Source: Streptomyces sp. NBC_01463
GTDB lineage: Bacteria; Actinomycetota; Actinomycetes; Streptomycetales; Streptomycetaceae
DNA length: 64,000 nucleotides
Reading direction: 5' to 3'
Assembly (NCBI GenBank): GCA_036227345.1
Contig: CP109468.1
Span: forward strand, 434,001 to 498,000
Positions 55,241-64,000 of the stretch are shown here, piece by piece; position 1 is the first letter of the stretch; each line of letters opens with the position of its first letter. The position numbers and the translations under genes are program-made. A model generated the notes under the pieces. That model was not told the DNA's origin. It worked only from the letters and a program-made list of their open reading frames with translations, and searched no databases.

Positions 55241-56212
55241 ATGACGGAGAGCGTGCACACCCGCGGACTCCCCGCTCCGCCCCCCTTGGGCGCGAGCGCG
55301 TTACCGGCCGGCACGTACGACGGGAGCGTCGTCCTGGTGACCGGCGGCGGCTCGGGGCTCGGCAAGGCGATCGCGGCCGAGTTCGCCCGGCTGGGGGCGG
55401 ACCTGGTGATCGTCGGCCGGAACCCCGGACGGCTGGCCGCCGCCCGGGAGGAGCTGGCAGCGCTGACCGGCGGTCGCGTCCTGACCGTCCCGGGCGACAT
55501 CCGGGACCCGGAGAGGATCACGGAGATCTTCGACGCCGCCGAGGCGGAGACGGGTCCGCCCGACGTGCTCGTCAACAACGCGGCGGCCAACTTCCCCTCA
55601 CCCGCGGAGGATCTGTCACCGAACGCCTGGCGGGCGGTGCTCGACATCACGCTGACCGGCACCTGGTTCATGACCCGGGAGTTCGGGCGGCGCCATCTGG
55701 CGGCCGGGACCGCGGGGTCGATCATCTGCGTCGGCGCCTCGTACGCGTGGACGGGCGGTCCCGGGTACGCCCACTCGGCGGCCGCGAAGGCCGGCGTGAA
55801 GAACCTGGTCGAGACCCTTGCCGTGGAGTGGGGTCCGTACGGGATCCGCGTCAACGGGCTGGTGCCCGGGCTGATGCCGCACGAGGACATGCACGAGAAC
55901 ATCCGCGCCAACCTGGACCGGGCCGGGGCGGAGGACGGCGGGGCCCGGGAGCTGGACGGGCGGCAGCCCGCGCTCCGGGTGGGACTGCCCCGCGAGCTGG
56001 GCTGGGCGGCGACGTTCCTGGCCTCGCCGTACGCCGCGTTCGTCTCCGGTCATTCGCTGGTGGTCGACGGGGCGAACTGGCAGCGGCGCTCGCTGGTGAC
56101 CCCGCCCGTGGTACCGGTGCGCGAGCAGCTGGGCCGCGGCCCGTTCACCCTGCCCGACGGTGACGGGCCCCCGCCGGGCAGCCGAGGGGATGGCGTCGCG
56201 GAGGGTCCGTGA
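55241..56212 (+). CDS. SDR oxidoreductase, 2,4-dienoyl-CoA-reductase-like
   Basis: 323 residues. NADP motif VTGGGSGLGKAIAAEFARLG near residue 32, NNAAAN, and the DECR-type segment YAHSAAAKAGVKNLVETLAVEWGPYG followed by RVNGLVPGLM. The classical YxxxK is replaced, as in dienoyl-CoA reductases, by AHSAAAKAG. Probably acts in degradation of unsaturated fatty acyl-CoA, with the enoyl-CoA hydratase convergent 14 bases away. The in-frame region upstream of ATG 55241 has no family sequence. Confidence 0.85.
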   Translation: MTESVHTRGLPAPPPLGASALPAGTYDGSVVLVTGGGSGLGKAIAAEFARLGADLVIVGRNPGRLAAAREELAALTGGRVLTVPGDIRDPERITEIFDAAEAETGPPDVLVNNAAANFPSPAEDLSPNAWRAVLDITLTGTWFMTREFGRRHLAAGTAGSIICVGASYAWTGGPGYAHSAAAKAGVKNLVETLAVEWGPYGIRVNGLVPGLMPHEDMHENIRANLDRAGAEDGGARELDGRQPALRVGLPRELGWAATFLASPYAAFVSGHSLVVDGANWQRRSLVTPPVVPVREQLGRGPFTLPDGDGPPPGSRGDGVAEGP

Positions 56213-56226
56213 ACCGCGGCACCGGT

Positions 56227-57075
56227 TCAGGTTCCCTCGAAGTGCGCCGGGCGGCGGGCCGCCTTGGCGGCATAGCCCTCGGCCGCGTCCTGCGAGGTGA
56301 GGGTGAGCGCCGCGGCCAGGGCCGTACGGTCGAGCGCCTCGCCGAGCCCCGCATCCGCGAAGGCGTCGACGGAACGCTTGATGTGGCGCACGGCAAGCGG
56401 CGCGTTGCCCGCCACGGCCTCGGCCACGGACCGTGCGGTGCGCTCCAGCTCACCGGGCGGTGTGACGGCCTGGAGCAGTCCGATCCGCTCGGCCGTCGCC
56501 GCGTCGATCCGGCGGCCGGTCAGGGCCAGGTACTTCGCCCAGCCCGCGCCCGCCTCCCGGGCGATCCGCATGTCACCGCCCGCGTCGACCGCCACCCCGA
56601 TCCCGGCCTCCGGCAGCGCGAACACGGCGTCGTCCGCGGCGATCCGGATGTCCGCCATGAGGGCGAGTTCGAAGCCGAAGCCGAGGCAGTAGCCCTGTAC
56701 GGCGGCGATCACCGGCTGCGGCAGCCCGGCGAACGCGGCGAAGCGCTCGTGCGCCCAGCGGATGCCCTCGTAGTAGCGCTGGGTCCGCTCGGCGGGCGAA
56801 CGGCCCGTGATGCCGCCCCCGGGCGCGGTGACATCGATCCCGGCGCAGAAGGCCCGGCCCTCGCCCCTCAGCAGGACCGCCCGGACCGAGTCGTCGAACC
56901 GCAGCCGGTCGGCCATGATGCCGAGCTGCCGGCTGGACTCCCAGCTCCAGCCGTTGAGCTGGTCCGGCCGGCAGAGCGTCAGCACACCGACGCCGTTCTC
57001 GGTCCGGAGCGTGATCCGCTCCTGGCCCGGTGGGATGTCGTGGTCGAGCGTGTCGAGCACCGCCGCCCCTTCCAT
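56227..57075 (-). CDS. Enoyl-CoA hydratase/isomerase
   Basis: 282 residues of the crotonase family. Oxyanion block AFCAGIDVTAPGGG; the two Glu positions of classical hydratases are present 20 residues apart (GFGFELALMADI and ALPEAGIG). It should hydrate 2-enoyl-CoA in fatty-acid beta-oxidation. Convergent with the dienoyl-reductase-like SDR. Start ATG 57075. Confidence 0.92.
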   Translation of the reverse strand: MEGAAVLDTLDHDIPPGQERITLRTENGVGVLTLCRPDQLNGWSWESSRQLGIMADRLRFDDSVRAVLLRGEGRAFCAGIDVTAPGGGITGRSPAERTQRYYEGIRWAHERFAAFAGLPQPVIAAVQGYCLGFGFELALMADIRIAADDAVFALPEAGIGVAVDAGGDMRIAREAGAGWAKYLALTGRRIDAATAERIGLLQAVTPPGELERTARSVAEAVAGNAPLAVRHIKRSVDAFADAGLGEALDRTALAAALTLTSQDAAEGYAAKAARRPAHFEGT

Positions 57076-57154
57076 GGACTGACGACTCGTCAGATACCGG
57101 TGTGCGGAACAGCGTACGGCCGCACCCCGGCAACGGACCAGGGTCCGTCCGGGC

Positions 57155-57886
57155 TCAGCGCGCGAAGAGCTCGAAGGTGACGGCCGGCCGGCCGCCGAAC
57201 CGCTCCGCGGACGCCTGCGCGTTGCCCGTCAGGAAGGTGCGGCAGTACGCCTCGGGATCCTCGTCGGTGAGGACCTCGATGTACGTGCGGTGCGCCAGGA
57301 GCGACTGCACGGAGCGTTCGAGGCCTTCGGTCGCGTCGACCGCGTGGGTGGGCGTGGACGATCCGGCGACGGCCACCCACCGCACGCCGTCCCACGGTTC
57401 GAGCCCCTGCCCGGTCAGCTCCGGGAAGATCCAGCGGTTCCCGGCGTCACCGGCGGCGTCCAGGGTGGCCCGGCCGACCGCGCGGTGGTCGGGGGTGTTC
57501 CAGGCGACGCCGCCCCAGGTGTCCCGGTGGTTGAGTGTGATCACCAGCTCGGGCCGGTGCCGGCGGATGGCCGCCGCGATGTCGCGGCGCAGGCCGGTGC
57601 CGTACTCGATCACCCCGTCCCGGTGGTCCAGGAACTCCACCCGCGGGACCCCGACGACGGCCGCGCTCGCGCGCTGCTCCTGTTCGCGCAGCGGTGCGCA
57701 CCGCTCCGGTTCGAGCGTGTCGATCCCGGCCTCGCCCCGGGTGGCCAGGAGATAGGTGACGTCACGCCCGCCGTCGGTCCAGCCGGCGACGGCCGCCGCG
57801 CAGCCGTACTCCAGGTCGTCGGGGTGGGCGACGACGGCGAGGGCGCGCTGCCAGTCGGCGGGCATGGGCTTCAGCTGCTCGGTCAT
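57155..57886 (-). CDS. PIG-L/LmbE-family zinc deacetylase
   Basis: 243 residues. N-terminal AHPDDLEYGC supplies the His and Asp of the zinc site; a later His is in TPDHRAVGRATLDAA. This family includes MshB (mycothiol pathway) and Mca, but this member is short and not specific enough to name. Starts at ATG 57886; same strand as the enoyl-CoA hydratase, 79 bases upstream of it. Confidence 0.87.
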   Translation of the reverse strand: MTEQLKPMPADWQRALAVVAHPDDLEYGCAAAVAGWTDGGRDVTYLLATRGEAGIDTLEPERCAPLREQEQRASAAVVGVPRVEFLDHRDGVIEYGTGLRRDIAAAIRRHRPELVITLNHRDTWGGVAWNTPDHRAVGRATLDAAGDAGNRWIFPELTGQGLEPWDGVRWVAVAGSSTPTHAVDATEGLERSVQSLLAHRTYIEVLTDEDPEAYCRTFLTGNAQASAERFGGRPAVTFELFAR

Positions 57887-57951
57887 GTCGGCAGGCTAAC
57901 CGGCCGGCCCCCGCGCGGCGCTCGCAACGACGGATGCCCGGTGCCGCCCGT

Positions 57952-58903
<952 letters not shown>

Positions 58904-58939
58904 GCCGCACGGGCGGGATCCGGGTGCGGCCCGGCTCCC

Positions 58940-58955
58940 GCCCGCTCCGGCGGGC
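58940..58955 (-). terminator. Hairpin in the rhodanese/hydrolase convergent gap
   Basis: GCCCG (58940-58944) and CGGGC (58951-58955) adjacent to the hydrolase stop, with a second stem GCCGCAC (58904-58910)/GTGCGGC (58924-58930) just before it. Confidence 0.35.
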
Positions 58956-60251
58956 TCAGACCTCCTCGCGGACCAGCGCGAGCAGCCGGTCCAGCACGCG
59001 CGGCCCGCCCGCGCGCAGTCCGTCGTGCTCGAACTCGTCGGTCACCCAGGTGCGCAGCCCGCGGATCGCACCGGCGGTCCGCAGCGCGTGCGCGGTGTCG
59101 ACGTACATGTCGTCGTGGTAGACGGCGGCGGCCACCGGAACCTCGTTGGCGGCCAGCCGCTCGGTGTCGTACAACGGCTCCCAGTCGCCGCGGGTGGCGA
59201 GCAGTTCGGCCGTCTCGCGCAGCGGGCGCAGCGCCGGGTCGACCTCGAAGTGCCAGGGGTGGATGCTCTCGCCGGTGAACAGCACCGGGCCGTCGCCCTT
59301 CAGGGCGGCCGCCGCGTCGAACTGCGGGAACTCGGCACGGACCCGTTCGGCGGCCCAGCCGGTGGGGCGCTCGTCCTGGCCGTAGATGGCCTCGTGCAGG
59401 AGCGCGTACAGCGGGTGACCCGCGAACGAGCCGGCCGAGCGCATGGCCTCCTGGAAGGTGTCGGAGAGCTCGGTGCCGTGCGGGGTGGCGACGAAGGCGT
59501 TCTCCAGCAGGTAGTGCAGCTGGTGGCTGCCGCTGCCCCCGCCGAGCAGGATGCCGAGGGACTGGAACCCCTCGGGCGTCAGCCGGTGGCCGCCGCTCTC
59601 GGGGCGGTGCTCCGTGAGGTGAGCGGTGATCTCCCGGGCGCGCCCGACGTCCTGCGGGTAGCGGGCGTAGTGCGCGGCGACCTTCCGCTCGATCCTCGGG
59701 TACGCGGCCCGGTAGACGTCGTCCGCGTGGGCGTCGAGGGAGGGCAGGCCACCGGTGATCAGCACGGCGTCGAGGCCTTCGGGCGCGGCCGACAGATAGC
59801 GGACCGCGCAGAAGCCGCCGAATGACTGGCCGAGGACGGTCCAGGGCGCGCCGCCGGTCAGCTGCGGACGGATCAGTTCGCAGTCGCGCACGATGCTGTC
59901 GGACCGGAAGTGCGCGAGGTAGTCGGCCTGCTCGCGCGGTCCGCCGCGCAGCGGCAGGGTCTGCCGGTTGGCCGGGGTGGACAGTCCGGTGCCGCGCTGG
60001 TCCAGGAGCAGCACCCGGAACTCCCGCACCGCCCGCCCCAGCCACGCCTCCGCGCCGGTGAAGCGCCGGGCGCCGAATCCGGGGCCGCCCTCCAGGTACA
60101 CCAGCCACGGCAGCTGCTCGGCGGCCCGGGAGGCGGCCACCACCTCGCGGCCGAAGACCTCGATCTGCTCACCGCCGGGGTCGGTGTGGTCGAGCGGCAC
60201 GGTGAAGTGACGGTCGGTGAGGACGAGGCCGGGCTGGCGGTAGCTGTTCAA
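58956..60251 (-). CDS. S33-family alpha/beta hydrolase (prolyl aminopeptidase-like)
   Basis: 431 residues. Oxyanion block LVYLEGGPGFGARRF; nucleophile elbow GQSFGGFCAVRYL; DQRGTGLSTP; C-terminal VYHDDMYVD and EFEHDG positions for the acid and His. Matches the proline iminopeptidase-like branch of S33. Start is TTG 60251 with GGAG 5 bases upstream (MNSYRQPGLVLTD...); a GTG at 60290 has no RBS. Divergent from the betaine-type ATPase, 104 bases away. Confidence 0.85.
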   Translation of the reverse strand: MNSYRQPGLVLTDRHFTVPLDHTDPGGEQIEVFGREVVAASRAAEQLPWLVYLEGGPGFGARRFTGAEAWLGRAVREFRVLLLDQRGTGLSTPANRQTLPLRGGPREQADYLAHFRSDSIVRDCELIRPQLTGGAPWTVLGQSFGGFCAVRYLSAAPEGLDAVLITGGLPSLDAHADDVYRAAYPRIERKVAAHYARYPQDVGRAREITAHLTEHRPESGGHRLTPEGFQSLGILLGGGSGSHQLHYLLENAFVATPHGTELSDTFQEAMRSAGSFAGHPLYALLHEAIYGQDERPTGWAAERVRAEFPQFDAAAALKGDGPVLFTGESIHPWHFEVDPALRPLRETAELLATRGDWEPLYDTERLAANEVPVAAAVYHDDMYVDTAHALRTAGAIRGLRTWVTDEFEHDGLRAGGPRVLDRLLALVREEV

Positions 60252-60355
60252 GGGGACTCCTGGATCGCTGGTTCCCGGACAGTTCAGCACACCGCCGTGA
60301 CCCGGACAGTCCCGGCCCGTGTGCGGCGGACCCGCCCGGCTCCTACCGTGCAGTC

Positions 60356-61519
60356 ATGATCCGGTTCGAGCAGGTCGGCAAGGTCTATCCGGACGGCACG
60401 ACCGCGGTCCACGAGCTGTCCTTCGAGGTCGCCGAGGGGGAACTGGTCACCCTGGTCGGCCCTTCGGGCTGCGGCAAGACCACCACGATGATGATGGTGA
60501 ACCGGCTGATCGAGCCGACCTCGGGCCGGATCCTGGTGGACGGCGAGGACATCTCGAAGACCGACCCGGTGAAGCTGCGGCGCCGCATCGGCTACGTCAT
60601 CCAGCAGGTGGGTCTCTTCCCGCACCGGACGGTCCTCGACAACACCGCGACGGTCCCGGCCCTCGTCGGCTGGAAGCGGTCCCGGGCCCGGGCGCGCGCG
60701 GCCGAGCTGCTGGATCTGGTGGGCCTGGACCCCGGGACGTACGGCTCCCGCTATCCCGCCCAGCTCTCCGGCGGCCAGCGTCAGCGCGTCGGGGTGGCCC
60801 GCGCGTTGGCCGCGGACCCGCCGGTGCTGCTGATGGACGAACCGTTCGGCGCGGTGGACCCGGTCGTCCGGGAGCGGCTGCAGAACGAGTTCCTGAGCCT
60901 GCAGGCCACGGTCAGGAAAACGGTCCTGATGGTCACCCACGACATCGAGGAGGCGGTGCGGATGGGCGACCGGATCGCGGTGTACGGGGAGGGGCGCATC
61001 GAGCAGTTCGACCGGCCGGGAACGGTGCTCGGCTCCCCCGCGACCCCGTACGTGGCCCAGTTCGTCGGCGCCGACCGCGGGCTGAAGAGGCTCTCCGTCA
61101 CGACGATCGAACCCCACGACCTGGAGGAGCCGCCGGTGGCCCGGCTCGACGAGCGGGCCGATGCGGCGGCCGCCCGGCTCGGCACCGCCGGCTCGCGGTG
61201 GGCGGTGGTGCTCAACGGGGACGGCGAGCTCCACGGCTGGGTGTCGGCGGACGCGCTGCGGATCGCCGGGGAGCACGGGACGGTGGCTGAACTGGCCCGC
61301 CGGATGGACGCGTGGGTGCCGGTGGGCGCCCCGCTCAAGCAGGCGTTCAGCGAGATGCTCCAGCACGACGCCGGGTGGGTGGCGGTGCTGGACGGGGCGC
61401 GCTTCCTCGGAGTGCTGACCCCGGCGAAGCTCCATGAGGCGCTGCGGCGCTCGGTGGACGCGGACGCGCAGGGTGTGGGACGCGACGAGGTGCAGTTCGA
61501 CTCGGTGGCGGATGCCTGA
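60356..61519 (+). CDS. Osmoprotectant ABC transporter ATP-binding protein (OpuCA-like)
   Basis: 387 residues. ATPase core with Walker A GPSGCGKTT, Q-loop GYVIQQVGLFPHRTV, signature LSGGQRQRV, Walker B VLLMDEPFGAVDP, switch His VTHDIEEA. The C-terminal ~120 residues hold a CBS pair (SRWAVVLNGDGELHGWVSADA; AGWVAVLDGARFLGVLTPAKL), typical of OpuCA ionic-strength sensors. No permease gene follows; an osmoprotectant-binding protein lies on the other strand at the window edge. Distinct from the ATPase of the bet operon (22696). Confidence 0.9.
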   Translation: MIRFEQVGKVYPDGTTAVHELSFEVAEGELVTLVGPSGCGKTTTMMMVNRLIEPTSGRILVDGEDISKTDPVKLRRRIGYVIQQVGLFPHRTVLDNTATVPALVGWKRSRARARAAELLDLVGLDPGTYGSRYPAQLSGGQRQRVGVARALAADPPVLLMDEPFGAVDPVVRERLQNEFLSLQATVRKTVLMVTHDIEEAVRMGDRIAVYGEGRIEQFDRPGTVLGSPATPYVAQFVGADRGLKRLSVTTIEPHDLEEPPVARLDERADAAAARLGTAGSRWAVVLNGDGELHGWVSADALRIAGEHGTVAELARRMDAWVPVGAPLKQAFSEMLQHDAGWVAVLDGARFLGVLTPAKLHEALRRSVDADAQGVGRDEVQFDSVADA

Positions 61520-61551
61520 GGGAGGCCTCGGGGGCTGCGTACGCACGGGGG

Positions 61552-62184
61552 TCAGGGTGACGGGAGCAGGAGGCGGACGGCCAGCACGGTGATCAGGGTG
61601 CTGGAGGCCAACGCGGTGACGAGCCGCCCCCGGCTGCCGGTCAGCGCGCGGCCCAGCAGCGCTCCGCCGCCCGCGACGAGCAGCTGCCAACTGGCCGAGG
61701 CGGCGAAGGCCGCGAGCACGAACACCACCCGGTGCGCGGGGGCCGAGGCGGCGACCGCCTCGCTGCCGAGGACCAGGGCCGCGAAGTAGACGACGGTCAT
61801 CGGGTTCATCAGGGTGAGCGCGAGCAGCGTGAAGTAGGCCCGCACGGGGGTGAGCTGCGCGCTGTCGACGCGCGATGCCGCGGTGCCGCTCCGGTGCGCG
61901 CGGTACGCGGTGAGCGCGCCGCGGACCGCGAGGGCGACGAGGACGGCGGCGGAGGCCCAGCGGAAGGGGCGCATCACCGGTGCGATGACGGGGGTGAGCG
62001 TCGCTCCGCCCGCGACGGCGATCAGCGCGTAGAGCCCGTCCGCGGTCGCCACTCCGAGCGCGGCGAACGCACCGGTCCTGAGCGAGGTGCGGGTGGTGAG
62101 GGCGGCGAGGTAGGTCGCGACGGCTCCGACGGGCATGGCGATGCCGTATCCGGCGAGCAGTCCCGCGACCAGGACGGCGGTCAT
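61552..62184 (-). CDS. LysE-family exporter
   Basis: 210 residues with about six hydrophobic helices. Family blocks: AVLVAGLLAGYGIAMPVGAV at the N terminus and LLALTLMNPMTVVYFAAL in the middle. LysE proteins export amino acids; substrate unknown. Start at ATG 62184, which begins directly at the first helix; the open frame continues 70 codons upstream without membrane features. Convergent with the OpuCA-like gene. Confidence 0.87.
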   Translation of the reverse strand: MTAVLVAGLLAGYGIAMPVGAVATYLAALTTRTSLRTGAFAALGVATADGLYALIAVAGGATLTPVIAPVMRPFRWASAAVLVALAVRGALTAYRAHRSGTAASRVDSAQLTPVRAYFTLLALTLMNPMTVVYFAALVLGSEAVAASAPAHRVVFVLAAFAASASWQLLVAGGGALLGRALTGSRGRLVTALASSTLITVLAVRLLLPSP

Positions 62185-62412
62185 CCGTGCCGGTGTCGCA
62201 CCGGCTTCCGCGGCCGCCCCGGCTGCTGTCGGCCGCTCGTCACCGATCGGTCGGTGGGAGCCGGCGGCACGAGGGCGATGTCCGTGGTCATGGCCAGATA
62301 CTGCGTCCGGGGCGGACGGCCGGGCAACTCGTTTTCGGCGGCTCCCGGGGCGGGTGGGCGAGGCTCCGGGTCCCTTGACCGCAAGCCCGCGCAAAGCCTA
62401 GGTTTCCGCTGG

Positions 62413-62426
62413 TAGAAAGCGCTTGC
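62413..62426. promoter_or_regulatory. LacI-type operator half palindrome
   Basis: TAGAAAGCGCTTGCC contains AAGCGCTT (62417-62424), the central core of LacI/GalR-family operators. It lies just upstream of the oxidoreductase start in a gap that also serves the divergent LysE gene. Confidence 0.45.
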
Positions 62427-62432
62427 CACGCG

Positions 62433-63605
62433 GTGGGCGCCCCGTTCACCGTGGAGGTGTTTGTCACGTCCAGCCAGGCTTCCCCCAGCAGGCCGGTCCG
62501 GGTCGCGATCGTCGGGACCGGCGCGATCGCGCGCGGCAGCCATCTGCCCGCCCTGCGCGCGCTGGCCGCCGAACAGCCCCTGGAGATCGTCGCGGCGGTG
62601 GATGTGGACGCCGCCTCCGCGGCGTCGTTCTGCGCCGAGGCCGGCGCCGGCCGGCCGTACTCGGATCTCGGCCGGATGCTCGCCGAGGAGCGCCCCGACC
62701 TGGTCACGATCGGCACTCCGCCCCGCTTCCACCGCGACCAGACCATCGCCGCCCTGCGGGCCGGGGCCTGGGTGTGGTGCGAGAAGCCCCCGTGCCCCTC
62801 GCTGGAGGACTTCGACGCCATCGAGGCGGCGGAGGGGCCGGCCGGCGGCCCGTATGCAGCGATCGTGTTCCAGCACCGGTTCGGGTCCGGTTCGGACCAT
62901 GTCCGGGCGCTGCTGGCCGAGCGGGCGATGGGGCGGCCCCTGGTCGCGCACTGCCAGACCACCTGGTACCGGGACGAGGCCTACTACTCCGTGCCGTGGC
63001 GCGGGCGTTGGAGCACGGAGGGCGGCGGCCCCGCGATGGGCCACGGCATCCACCAGATGGATCTGCTGCTCGATCTGCTCGGCCCGTGGTCGGAGATCCG
63101 CGCGATGGCGGGGCGGCTGGTGCACGACGTCGAGACGGAGGACGTCTCCACGGCACTGGTCCGCTTCGAGAGCGGCGCCATGGCCACGGTCGTCAACAGC
63201 GTCCTCAGCCCGGACGAGGTGAGCCGGATCCGGATCGACTGCGAGCGGGCCACGGTCGAGCTCACCCATCTGTACGGCCATCGCAACGCGGACTGGCGCG
63301 TCACCCCCGCCCCCGGCGTCGCGCCCGGACTGGCCGCCGCCTGGCAGGACTTCGGCGCCGATGTGCCCAGCTCCCACGAGGCGCAACTGCGTGGTCTGCT
63401 CGCCGATCTGCGGGCGGGACGCCGGCCGCGCAGCAGCGGCGCCGACGGCCGCACCAGCCTGGAGCTGGTGGCCGCGCTCTACAAGGCGGCCTTCACCGGG
63501 AACACCGTCCGGGCCGGCGAGATCGGCCCCGGCGACCCGTACTACAGCGCCCTGCACGGCAACGCCACCGGCTGGGCGCCCGAACCGGCGGAGGCGACCG
63601 CCTGA
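62433..63605 (+). CDS. Gfo/Idh/MocA-family oxidoreductase
   Basis: About 390 residues. NAD(P)-binding motif VRVAIVGTGAIARGSHLPAL near residue 22; the conserved EKPPCPSLEDFD; and the C-terminal domain with GPAMGHGIHQMDLLLDLLGPW. Oxidises a sugar, inositol or sugar-derivative; substrate unknown. Start uncertain: GTG 62433 is the first in-frame start and GTG 62451 lies next to it. The strongest Shine-Dalgarno (GGAGGT, 62453-62458) lies inside this frame, and no standard start codon follows it at the right distance. Convergent with the osmoprotectant-binding gene. Confidence 0.85.
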   Translation: MGAPFTVEVFVTSSQASPSRPVRVAIVGTGAIARGSHLPALRALAAEQPLEIVAAVDVDAASAASFCAEAGAGRPYSDLGRMLAEERPDLVTIGTPPRFHRDQTIAALRAGAWVWCEKPPCPSLEDFDAIEAAEGPAGGPYAAIVFQHRFGSGSDHVRALLAERAMGRPLVAHCQTTWYRDEAYYSVPWRGRWSTEGGGPAMGHGIHQMDLLLDLLGPWSEIRAMAGRLVHDVETEDVSTALVRFESGAMATVVNSVLSPDEVSRIRIDCERATVELTHLYGHRNADWRVTPAPGVAPGLAAAWQDFGADVPSSHEAQLRGLLADLRAGRRPRSSGADGRTSLELVAALYKAAFTGNTVRAGEIGPGDPYYSALHGNATGWAPEPAEATA

Positions 63606-63637
63606 CCGGCCGTACCCGGCGCCGCGCGCCCGGCGGG

Positions 63638-64000
63638 TCAGTCCCCGGGGATGAGGCCGTGGGACCGCAGGTAGGTGCGGGCGACGTCCTCGGGGAGCCG
63701 GCGCCAGCTGTCGACCTGTTCGTTCAGCTCGGCCAGGTCCTTGGTCGTCAGTACGGTGTTCAGCTTGCCCAGCGCCGTACGGACGCCTTCGCTGCCCGCG
63801 CGGGACCGGTTGACGACGGGGACCAGGTAGTCGGCGTTCTGCAGGTGCTTGTCGTCGGCGAGCAGGACGAGGCCGAAGTCGTCCAGGGTGGCGTCGGTCG
63901 TGGTCGTCAGGACCATCTGGTCGCGGCCGCTCTGGACGGCCTGTTTGGCCTGGGTGGTGCCGACGCCCTTGGGGTCGACGGCGGTGATGTCGATGCCGTA
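63638..64000 (-). CDS. Osmoprotectant (glycine betaine/choline) binding protein, C-terminal part
   Basis: The frame is open from the right edge, so only the last 120 residues are seen. They match the OpuBC/OsmF-type binding domain: AVDPKGVGTTQAKQAVQSGR, MVLTTTTDATLDDFGLVLLADD, and the end YLVPVVNRSR...LGKLNTVLTTKDLAELNEQV. An internal ATG at 63916 is not the start, since the domain clearly continues before it. Probably belongs with permease and other genes outside the window. It may pair with the OpuCA-like ATPase at 60356, which has no partner genes here. Confidence 0.88.
   Translation of the reverse strand, partial: YGIDITAVDPKGVGTTQAKQAVQSGRDQMVLTTTTDATLDDFGLVLLADDKHLQNADYLVPVVNRSRAGSEGVRTALGKLNTVLTTKDLAELNEQVDSWRRLPEDVARTYLRSHGLIPGD

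Noticed and set aside
63638..63916. Complete 92-residue gene at the right edge
   Set aside because: The domain continues upstream of the internal ATG to the window edge, so it is a C-terminal part.

Overview
The window is very GC-rich with almost no AT-rich sequence. Its genes carry features of a Streptomyces or closely related actinomycete: ATGA/GTGA overlaps, GTG and TTG starts, twin-arginine secretion signals, an SNF2/SWIM pair, a GH9-CBM3-CBM2 cellulase behind a perfect CebR box, a GH84 enzyme behind a DasR-like box, and a leader peptide of the actinobacterial VDLLRxxSAxC type. I see no rRNA, tRNA, insertion sequence, prophage or CRISPR array. This looks like ordinary chromosome, dense in transport, catabolism and secreted enzymes.

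Layout. 1-5.4 kb: SNF2 helicase (5' end outside the window) coupled to a SWIM-finger protein, then a secreted phytase-like esterase behind a possible PHO box. 5.7-10.4 kb: secreted amidase, GNAT enzyme, and a polar amino-acid ABC importer preceded by a Cys-rich leader peptide, which points to a sulfur amino acid. 11-15.7 kb: glutathionyl-hydroquinone-reductase-like protein, XRE-cupin repressor divergent from a BenE transporter with an 18-bp palindrome between them, and an ABC exporter. 15.7-18.7 kb: D-mannonate dehydratase-family enzyme, Asp/Glu racemase and SDR. 19.0-19.5 kb: a small secreted His/Trp-repeat protein behind an AT-rich palindrome and before a strong terminator.

19.65-26.8 kb: a choline/glycine-betaine operon (betB, betA, ATPase, double permease, binding protein). 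26.8-29.3 kb: GH9 cellulase with its CebR operator. 29.5-34.0 kb: APC permease, small membrane protein, M20 peptidase and ThrE-type exporter. 34.0-39.6 kb: signalling block with a GAF-PP2C-ATPase phosphatase, a small protein, and a receiver domain fused to a thioredoxin-reductase-like flavoprotein coupled to a cyclic-nucleotide-domain histidine kinase. 39.7-47.7 kb: ABC exporter behind a MerR/SoxR-type 19-bp-spacer promoter, PepSY lipoprotein, APC permease and several proteins of unknown function.

47.8-58 kb: secreted phosphodiesterase, acyl-CoA dehydrogenase pair with a quinone reductase behind a TetR-type palindrome, GH84 glycosidase with a DasR-like site, dienoyl-CoA-reductase-like SDR, enoyl-CoA hydratase and PIG-L deacetylase. 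58-59 kb: a CstR-like persulfide-sensor repressor divergent from a rhodanese, with an 18-bp palindrome between them. 59-64 kb: S33 hydrolase, a second betaine/choline-type ABC ATPase, a LysE exporter, a Gfo/Idh/MocA oxidoreductase behind a LacI-type site, and the C-terminal part of an osmoprotectant-binding protein that runs off the right edge.

The themes are osmoprotectant uptake, sulfur control (leader peptide; CstR/rhodanese), polysaccharide degradation under known Streptomyces regulators, and redox or thiol stress (SoxR-like promoter, receiver-flavoprotein, hydroquinone-reductase-like enzyme). The most interesting less-explained items are the receiver-flavoprotein/kinase pair, the His/Trp-repeat protein with its AT-rich dyad, and the Cys-rich leader peptide.
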